NCBI GenBank assembly: GCA_949948775.1
Contig: CATLHC010000001.1
Location: forward strand, 36,150-100,149
Length of the DNA stretch: 64,000 nt
Direction of reading: 5' to 3'
From: an uncultured Oscillospiraceae bacterium
GTDB lineage: Bacteria > Bacillota > Clostridia > Oscillospirales > Oscillospiraceae
This document shows positions 59,475-64,000 of the stretch, piece after piece. The notes under the pieces are model-generated. The model worked only from the letters and a program-made list of their open reading frames with translations, did no database searches and was not told the DNA's origin. Within the stretch, counting starts at the first letter, position 1; each line of letters opens with the position of its first letter. The position numbers were made by a program, and so were the translations under genes.

Positions 59475-59520
59475 AAGGCCACGCCTTCCTTCCCTGTTCC
59501 TTGTTTTGGCGGTTCTTGCT

Positions 59521-60171
59521 TTACCGCTTCGCCGCGGCGGTCAGGGCCTGGGCCGTCTGCCTGATCAGGTCAAAGTTTCCCTGCGCGATGGCCTTGCGGT
59601 CCACCAGGCGACCACCCACACCGGCGCCTACGGCGCCCGCGGCCAGGAAATCTGCGATGTTGTCGGCGTCGATCCCGCCTACGGCCATCAGCTTGATGTG
59701 GCTGAGGGGGCTGAGGATGGCTTTGAGGTATCCCGGACCCAGGACCGAGGCCGGAAACAATTTTACGATGTCGGCGCCCAGCCGGTGGGCGGCGGCGATC
59801 TCCGTGGGGGTCATGGCCCCGGGCATGGAGACCATCTCGAGCTCACGGGTGCGGGTGATGACCGCCGGATTGGTGTCGGGGGAGATGATGAACCGCGCGC
59901 CGGCGCTGTGGCTCAGCTCCACCAGCTCCGGTGTGGTGACCGTGCCCGCTCCGGCCAGGAGCCGCCCGGCGAAGCGCTCGGAAATGGTGTGGATGACGTC
60001 GGCGGTTTCCCGCCAGCTGCCGGGGTTTTGCTGGTCGTAGGTGACCTCCATCAGCCGGATGCCGCCCTCGTACAGCGATTGGGCCAGGTCCAGACAGGCC
60101 CGGCCCGTGACGCCGCGCACGATGGCGATGACCTTTTCTTGCAGGGCCGTTTGAATTGTCTCTTCCCGCAT
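59521..60171 (-). CDS. eda: 2-keto-3-deoxy-6-phosphogluconate / 4-hydroxy-2-oxoglutarate aldolase
   Basis: The 216-residue class I aldolase splits KDPG into pyruvate and glyceraldehyde-3-phosphate. Landmarks are VIAIVRG near the start, RLMEVTYD (catalytic Glu region), LLAGAGTVTTPE, FIISPDTNP, GAMTPTEI, the Schiff-base Lys in DIVKLFPAS and LMAVGGID. The start complement at 60169-60171 fits the family length; the frame opens 14 codons earlier. It forms a small operon with the IclR regulator. No KDG kinase or uronate isomerase is next to it, so the source of its substrate lies elsewhere. Confidence 0.93.
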   Translation of the reverse strand: MREETIQTALQEKVIAIVRGVTGRACLDLAQSLYEGGIRLMEVTYDQQNPGSWRETADVIHTISERFAGRLLAGAGTVTTPELVELSHSAGARFIISPDTNPAVITRTRELEMVSMPGAMTPTEIAAAHRLGADIVKLFPASVLGPGYLKAILSPLSHIKLMAVGGIDADNIADFLAAGAVGAGVGGRLVDRKAIAQGNFDLIRQTAQALTAAAKR

Positions 60172-60209
60172 TTTTCTCACTATCCTTTTGTAATATGAAA
60201 ATAGTTTTT

Positions 60210-60226
60210 TCAATATGAAATATTGA
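60210..60226. promoter_or_regulatory. Candidate IclR operator upstream of eda
   Basis: TCAATAT-GAA-ATATTGA is a perfect 7-3-7 dyad 40 nt upstream of the eda start, overlapped by TTTCA-ATA-TGAAA. AT-rich dyads of this size are typical IclR-family sites. Inference from position. Confidence 0.6.
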
Positions 60227-60511
60227 TGGAGTTAATTATACATGCTTTCGCTCCCGCTGTCAAGGCGCGAAAAAGATACTTGGCGGCCGGTGGGCCGGAT
60301 TGGCGCCGCCCCATGGCGGTTTTGAGCTTCTGCGGCCCCGGCAGTTCAGGCGGCCGGCCGTCTCCCGCGTACCGCAGGATTTCCCAGGTCAGTTCGGCGG
60401 GATCTGACGATTCGCCGTCGCAGAGCGAGGGCGCTCGTTTTTTATCGGCGGCAGCGCTGGACGGCAATATAAGGTCTTTGAACACAAGAAAAAATTACCG
60501 CCCAAAAGACA

Positions 60512-60540
60512 GCATATCCGTTCCTGTTCGGGTCAAACTA
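60512..60540 (+). promoter_or_regulatory. Candidate sigma-G promoter of the spore protein gene
   Basis: GCATA (60512-60516), 17-nt gap, CAAACTA (60534-60540). It resembles the forespore sigma-G pattern (GNATR and CATNNTA), with one mismatch in the -10. Confidence 0.5.
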
Positions 60541-60604
60541 TGCTCGGATTCCCGATCCGACAAGAGAAACAAACAACCAAGATTCAAAAAAGGAGAATAA
60601 GGAT

Positions 60605-60808
60605 ATGTCTAACAGCAATAATTCTAATCGTCTGGTGGTCCCCGGCGCCCGTGAGGCTATGGACAAGTTCAAGATGGAGGCGGCCAACGAGGTGGGCGTC
60701 AACCTGAAGCAGGGCTACAACGGCGATCTGACCAGCCGTCAGGCCGGCTCCGTTGGCGGCCAGATGGTCAAGAAGATGATCGAGGCCTACGAGAACGGCC
60801 TGAAGTAA
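60605..60808 (+). CDS. Small acid-soluble spore protein, alpha/beta type
   Basis: The 67-residue protein has the alpha/beta SASP hallmarks: REAMDKFKMEAANEVGV (containing the germination-protease cleavage-type segment KMEAANE) and GDLTSRQAGSVGGQMVKKMIEAYE. These proteins coat spore DNA, giving UV and heat resistance, and are degraded at germination to supply amino acids. RBS AAAAAAGGAGAATAAGGAT precedes the ATG. It is a single-gene unit with a strong terminator. This is direct evidence that the organism has the spore-forming lineage's gene set. Confidence 0.96.
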   Translation: MSNSNNSNRLVVPGAREAMDKFKMEAANEVGVNLKQGYNGDLTSRQAGSVGGQMVKKMIEAYENGLK

Positions 60809-60841
60809 CAAGCTAAGTATTGCCTGTTTCATGGGAAATAA

Positions 60842-60884
60842 GCGGCGGCGGGGACAATTCAGCCCCGCCGCTGCGCCTTTTTTG
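60842..60884 (+). terminator. Rho-independent terminator of the spore protein gene
   Basis: A 12-bp GC-rich stem with one G-T pair (60842-60853 with 60863-60874) followed by GCCTTTTTT. Confidence 0.88.
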
Positions 60885-61077
60885 AACATGAGACAAAGGC
60901 GACAAAGGCAATTCACGGCGAAAGCGGCGCAACCCCGTAATGGGGATGTGCCGCTCTTTAAATATGGCCATCAGTCCACTGAGTCTGCCGGAAGGCTTTG
61001 TGTAAAAGCGGAAAGCGGCGGTCAAGGAACCGAAGCGGATTAAAGGTTCGCTCAAGTTGGTTACGGACACAATGGCT
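60885..61077. other. Non-coding stretch without clear features
   Basis: Short frames occur on both strands but none has a ribosome binding site or recognisable product. I see no gene here; the next signal is the promoter at 61078. Confidence 0.4.
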
Positions 61078-61106
61078 TTGACAAGGTGTATGAGCTCTGG
61101 TATACT
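61078..61106 (+). promoter_or_regulatory. Promoter of the PHP phosphoesterase gene
   Basis: Consensus TTGACA (61078-61083), 17-nt spacer, TATACT (61101-61106). It implies a leader of about 175 nt. Confidence 0.75.
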
Positions 61107-61122
61107 GGGACGCGTACTGAAG

Positions 61123-61246
61123 GGAGTGCGGCCGGGACTTCAGGATTTACATCACCGGAATCCTCACCCGGTACACGGAGCACGCCGGGGACGACTGTTT
61201 TAAGGCGCCCGGCGGGCTGACCCAGGGTGGCCCGCTGCCGCACTCC
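61123..61246 (+). promoter_or_regulatory. Candidate structured leader RNA upstream of the PHP gene
   Basis: The ends GGAGTGCGGC (61123-61132) and GCCGCACTCC (61237-61246) pair perfectly over 10 bp, closing a domain of 124 nt. Inside, CCGGG/CCCGG (61132-61136 with 61167-61171) and AGGATT/AATCCT (61142-61147 with 61159-61164) form one arm and GCGGGC/GCCCGC (61212-61217 with 61230-61235) another; one base is shared between the closing stem and the first arm. The whole looks like a junction-type RNA in a 5' UTR. I do not recognise a known riboswitch core. Confidence 0.5.
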
Positions 61247-61289
61247 GGGGAAATAAGGCCGCCTTCATGGCCTAGCTGGAGGGATAGAT

Positions 61290-62111
61290 ATGAGCGCCTT
61301 GTGCGATCTTCATACGCATACCGCCGCCTCCGACGGTCAGTATACCCCTGCGGAGCTGGCCAAGCTGGCGAAAAGCCGCGGCCTGTCCATTTTGGCCGTG
61401 ACGGATCACGACACCATCGCCGGAGTGTACGAGGCCCAGCGGGCCGGAAGTGCGCTGGGCTTGACCGTAATCCGCGGCGTGGAACTGAGCGCCAAGGACC
61501 ATCCGAACTGCCATATTCTGGGTTATGGCTTTCGGGATGGGGATACGGAGTTGGCCCGTTTGTGCGAAAGGTTCCGGGCGGGCCGCGACGAGCGAAAGTA
61601 CAGAATTGTGGATTTCCTCCGGGAAAAGGGCGTGGAGATCGACCTTGCCGAGGTGGAGGAACTGGCGGGAGGCGAGGTGATCGCCCGGCCCCACTTCGCC
61701 CAGGTGATGGTGCGGCACGGATATGTCTCCACCAACCGGGAGGCCTTTGACCGTTTTTTGGACACTTCCGAATTCCGCGAACGGGTGAAACGCTTCAAGG
61801 CGGATGCGCGTACCTGCGTAGAGGCCATCAGGGCCGCGGGCGGAAAAGCTTCCTTGGCCCACCCCTATCAGATGGAACTGCCGGACGACGAGCTGGAGAC
61901 GTTGGTGGGGCGGCTTAAGTGCTGGGGGCTGGACGCCGTTGAGTGCTATTATCCCAAATACACTCGGGAGCAGCAACGGTTTTATTTTCAGTTGGCGAAA
62001 AAATATCAACTCTATCAGACGGGCGGCAGCGATTTCCATGGTGAAAAGGTGAAGCCGGACGTGGAGCTGGCGGCGCTGGAATTGGAGCTGGACTGGCTGA
62101 TGAACTCGTGA
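61290..62111 (+). CDS. PHP-domain phosphoesterase (RNase AM / nucleoside 3',5'-bisphosphate phosphatase-like)
   Basis: The 273-residue PHP metal phosphoesterase has the four usual motifs: DLHTHTAASDGQYTP, VTDHDTIAG, IRGVELSAKDHPNCHILGYG, and late HPYQMELPDDELE with GGSDFHGEKVK at the C-terminus. This form matches YciV/RNase AM-type enzymes, which trim 5' ends of short RNAs or dephosphorylate pAp. It has the RBS GGAGGGATAG. A promoter and a candidate structured leader lie upstream. It could alternatively act on another phosphoester. Confidence 0.9.
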   Translation: MSALCDLHTHTAASDGQYTPAELAKLAKSRGLSILAVTDHDTIAGVYEAQRAGSALGLTVIRGVELSAKDHPNCHILGYGFRDGDTELARLCERFRAGRDERKYRIVDFLREKGVEIDLAEVEELAGGEVIARPHFAQVMVRHGYVSTNREAFDRFLDTSEFRERVKRFKADARTCVEAIRAAGGKASLAHPYQMELPDDELETLVGRLKCWGLDAVECYYPKYTREQQRFYFQLAKKYQLYQTGGSDFHGEKVKPDVELAALELELDWLMNS

Positions 62112-62268
62112 CAGGCGAAGATGAATTGTCATGGCCGCTGACCAATATAGGGCGCTTGGCTTGAGGTCCGCTCTGATTTATAGAATGAAGCCGTTCCAAA
62201 GTGTACCGGGGAGCTGCGCGGGCCGAATCGGCCCGGCGCGGCCGCGGCGTGGGAGGGGGAGAGCTGGA

Positions 62269-63033
62269 GTGAAGCCGCAGATCGGATTTTTCTATGACCG
62301 CAAGGCCCGTATGGAGCTGGTCCTCTGCCGGCGGTCCGAGCTGTCCTATCCGCTGCACAACCATGTTTCCGTGTTCACGTTGGGCATGGTGCTGGATGGA
62401 GCGCTCAAGGTGACCATCGGCAGCGGCGCACAGAGCTGTGGACAGGGAGAGGTGTTCCTGATCCCACCCTATGTGCCCCACAGCATTCAGGCACAGGGCC
62501 GCTACAGCATGCTCAGCCTGTGTGTGCACAAGGACCGCGCCGCACAGGGAGGCGCCGGCGGCATGCGCGGAGACGGGGCGGGGCTTCTGCGGGCCTGCGG
62601 CCCGGACCTGGAGATGGCCTGCGGCCGGCTTTTGGATTTGCTGGATTGCCTGCCGGTACTGGCCCGGACGGTCCCGGCGGACGGGACCTCCCCGGTAGGA
62701 CGGATGAGGCGGGTGCTGGAGCTTCACCCGGAGGACAGGCTCAGCGTAGAGGAGATGGCCGCCTCCGCCTTTATCAGTAAGTATGATTTCATCCGCGCGT
62801 TCAAGCGGGAGGTGGGACTGACGCCCCACCAATTTCAGCTGCAGAACCGGGTGCGCAAAGCCCAAAGGCTGCTGGCCGGGGCGGGCTCCGTGGCAGAGAC
62901 GGCGCTGGAGGCCGGCTTTTGTGATCAAAGCCATTTGATCAAGCAGTTCAAACGGATCACCGGCCTGACACCCGCGGATTACAGAGCGGCCTGCAGCTAT
63001 TCCGCGCCCTGGATCACACGAGGGCGGGGATGA
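62269..63033 (+). CDS. AraC family transcriptional regulator with cupin sensor
   Basis: The 254-residue regulator has an N-terminal cupin domain (SYPLHNHVSVFTLGMVLDGALKVTIG ... GEVFLIPPYVPHSI) and a C-terminal AraC HTH pair (RLSVEEMAASAFISKYDFIRAFKREVGLTPHQFQLQNRVRKAQRLL ... VAETALEAGFCDQSHLIKQFKRITGLTPADYR). The GTG start at 62269 follows GGGAGGGGGAGAG; the frame extends upstream through non-coding-looking DNA. Its 3' end overlaps the convergent cupin gene by 20 nt, and it may control that gene. Confidence 0.9.
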   Translation: MKPQIGFFYDRKARMELVLCRRSELSYPLHNHVSVFTLGMVLDGALKVTIGSGAQSCGQGEVFLIPPYVPHSIQAQGRYSMLSLCVHKDRAAQGGAGGMRGDGAGLLRACGPDLEMACGRLLDLLDCLPVLARTVPADGTSPVGRMRRVLELHPEDRLSVEEMAASAFISKYDFIRAFKREVGLTPHQFQLQNRVRKAQRLLAGAGSVAETALEAGFCDQSHLIKQFKRITGLTPADYRAACSYSAPWITRGRG

Positions 63034-63406
63034 ACTTGGCGAACAGATAGAGCCCGTCCGGCCCGGCGCTCACCTCGTGGGGTACGCCCTTGGGCAGAAT
63101 GGCGATGATCCCAGGCTGATAATCCAGGGCGCCGCCGCCGCTGATGCACCGCCCCGAGCCAGCGATGACCTCATGGGTTTCCAGCTGTTCCTGATGCGTA
63201 TGGTTTCCGATGGCCCGGTGGGGGGCGATCCGGACCAGGTGATAGCTGAACTGTCCCCCGGTCTGGGCGGAGGTGACGATATGCTTCAGCTCCACGCCGG
63301 GAAAAGAGGGATGCTTCGACCAGGGGATGTCCCCAAAGGAAAGCCGGGACTCCGGCAGGAGCAGCGCGCCCTTCAGGCCGAATACGTCAAACAGATTTTT
63401 ACACAT
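63014..63406 (-). CDS. Cupin domain protein
   Basis: The 130-residue single-domain cupin has the first motif in IGNHTHQEQLETHEVIAGSGRC (His, His, Glu metal-type ligands) and the second in YQPGIIAILPKGVPHEVSAG (His). Such small cupins bind a metal and act as isomerases, dioxygenases or sensors. The gene converges on and overlaps the AraC gene by 20 nt. I cannot assign a substrate. Confidence 0.78.
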   Translation of the reverse strand: MCKNLFDVFGLKGALLLPESRLSFGDIPWSKHPSFPGVELKHIVTSAQTGGQFSYHLVRIAPHRAIGNHTHQEQLETHEVIAGSGRCISGGGALDYQPGIIAILPKGVPHEVSAGPDGLYLFAKFIPALV

Positions 63407-63523
63407 GTTCCAAACACTCCTTTGATGAATTGCGGCAGGCCGCCGCTGGATTCAGCATACGAAAAAGGACGGGTGTTTGGATTGTAAATAATTGCGCTGT
63501 TTTGTACAGGGCGCAGATAAAAA

Positions 63524-63552
63524 CAGCACCCACGGGTTTTCCGTGGGTGCTG
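63524..63552 (-). terminator. Terminator of galE
   Basis: Perfect 12-bp stem CAGCACCCACGG with its complement (63524-63535 with 63541-63552). On the minus strand the stem is followed by TTTTTATCTG. Confidence 0.85.
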
Positions 63553-63560
63553 CCGCATTG

Positions 63561-64000
63561 TCAGCCTTTATAGCCGTTGGGATTGGAGGACTGCCACTTG
63601 TAGGAAGAGGCGCACATCTCGTCGATGCCCAGCTGGGCCTCCCAGCCCAGCTCCTCCCGGGCCTTGGCGGGGTCGGCGTAGCACACGGCGATGTCGCCGG
63701 GGCGGCGGGGCTCAATGACGTAGGGCAGGGTTTTGCCGCAGGCCTTCTCGTAGGCGTGGAGCACGTCCAGCACGCTGCAGCCCTTGCCGGTGCCCAAATT
63801 GCACACGAACAGGCCGCAGTTGCTCTCCAGCTTTTTCAGCGCCGCCACCTGGCCCTTTGCCAGATCCACCACAGGGATATAGTCCCGCACGCCGGTGCCG
63901 TCGGGGGTGGGATAGTCGTTTCCGTAGACGTGGACCTTCTCCAGCTGGCCCACCGCCACCTTGGCAATATAGGGCACCAGGTTGTTGGGGATGCCGTTGG
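63561..64000 (-). CDS. galE: UDP-glucose 4-epimerase, C-terminal part (cut by window edge)
   Basis: The minus-strand frame is open to base 64000, giving about 146 C-terminal codons of an extended short-chain-dehydrogenase epimerase. The GalE C-terminal pattern is clear: VHVYGNDYPTPDGTGVRDYIPVVDLAKGQVAAL, LFVCNLGTGKGCSVLDVLHAYEKACGK, RRPGDIAVCYADPAKAREELGWEA. The NAD-binding half and the Y-x3-K catalytic motif lie right of the window. It interconverts UDP-galactose and UDP-glucose, which fits metabolically with the mgl-type galactose transporter 5 kb away. Confidence 0.93.
   Translation of the reverse strand, partial: NGIPNNLVPYIAKVAVGQLEKVHVYGNDYPTPDGTGVRDYIPVVDLAKGQVAALKKLESNCGLFVCNLGTGKGCSVLDVLHAYEKACGKTLPYVIEPRRPGDIAVCYADPAKAREELGWEAQLGIDEMCASSYKWQSSNPNGYKG

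Larger units (their letters stand above)
60172..60604. other. Intergenic region between eda and the spore protein gene
   Basis: This 433-base gap has the perfect dyad at 60210-60226 near eda and a sigma-G-like promoter at 60512-60540 facing the spore gene. The GC-rich middle (60250-60450) has open frames on both strands but no ribosome binding sites or recognisable protein, so I call no gene there. Confidence 0.5.

Noticed and set aside
61121..61280. Possible degraded coding fragment (RIYITGILTRYTEH frame) before the PHP gene
   Set aside because: No start or family match; the same bases form well-paired helices after a promoter, so a leader RNA is the better reading.

Overview
The window looks like a chromosomal segment of a GC-rich, endospore-forming gut Firmicute of the Oscillospiraceae type (Flavonifractor, Lawsonibacter, Intestinimonas, Oscillibacter or a relative). 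The evidence is the high GC content of the genes, the murB-rapZ-yvcK-whiA-dnaE core operon, an alpha/beta-type small acid-soluble spore protein with a sigma-G-like promoter, a glycyl radical enzyme, and many CUT2 sugar ABC genes with lipoprotein binding proteins. This genus-level placement is inference from gene content. I see no rRNA, tRNA or CRISPR array.

Layout. 1-4281: the end of an integrative element with two tandem large serine recombinases, then a third recombinase that has lost its N-terminus, then the 3' remnant of a host gene; this reads as nested insertions. 4428-13228: core operon murB, rapZ, yvcK, whiA, dnaE and a cardiolipin synthase, followed by a convergent MATE exporter. 15056-18921: hybrid sensor kinase overlapping a binding lipoprotein, with no transporter. 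19162-21103: ECF sigma factor and membrane partner behind an ECF-type promoter. 21170-21601: an Rrf2 regulator with a promoter-embedded dyad.

21714-41853: a catabolic island. A GntR/FadR regulator faces an operon of TIM-barrel isomerase, D-2-hydroxyacid dehydrogenase and split transketolase. Next come a DMT permease, a HbpS/GlcG-like protein, a second TIM-barrel isomerase and an AllA-like protein on the minus strand. These diverge from an FMN oxidase with a four-Cys N-terminal motif, a second AllA-like protein and a full CUT2 transporter. A formamidase-family amidase, an M20 hydrolase, a 3-hydroxyisobutyrate-type dehydrogenase, a LacI regulator and a third TIM-barrel isomerase complete it. 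I cannot name the substrate; the enzyme classes suggest a sugar-acid or amide-bearing sugar derivative.

42008-43752: TPR and DUF4037 pair. 43809-49423: PucR-type regulator, divergent glycyl radical enzyme with no activase in the window, and a MatC-like carrier. 49671-58589: a response regulator, YesM-type kinase and sugar-binding lipoprotein next to an mgl-type galactose/glucose transporter. Its binding protein MglB is visibly circularly permuted, and its permease MglC carries a long N-terminal coiled-coil extension. 58692-60171: IclR regulator and KDPG aldolase. 60605-64000: spore protein, PHP phosphoesterase behind a candidate structured leader RNA, AraC regulator, cupin, and the 3' end of galE.

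Transcription is well punctuated: most unit ends carry strong hairpins, several bidirectional, and many units have recognisable 17-bp-spaced promoters.
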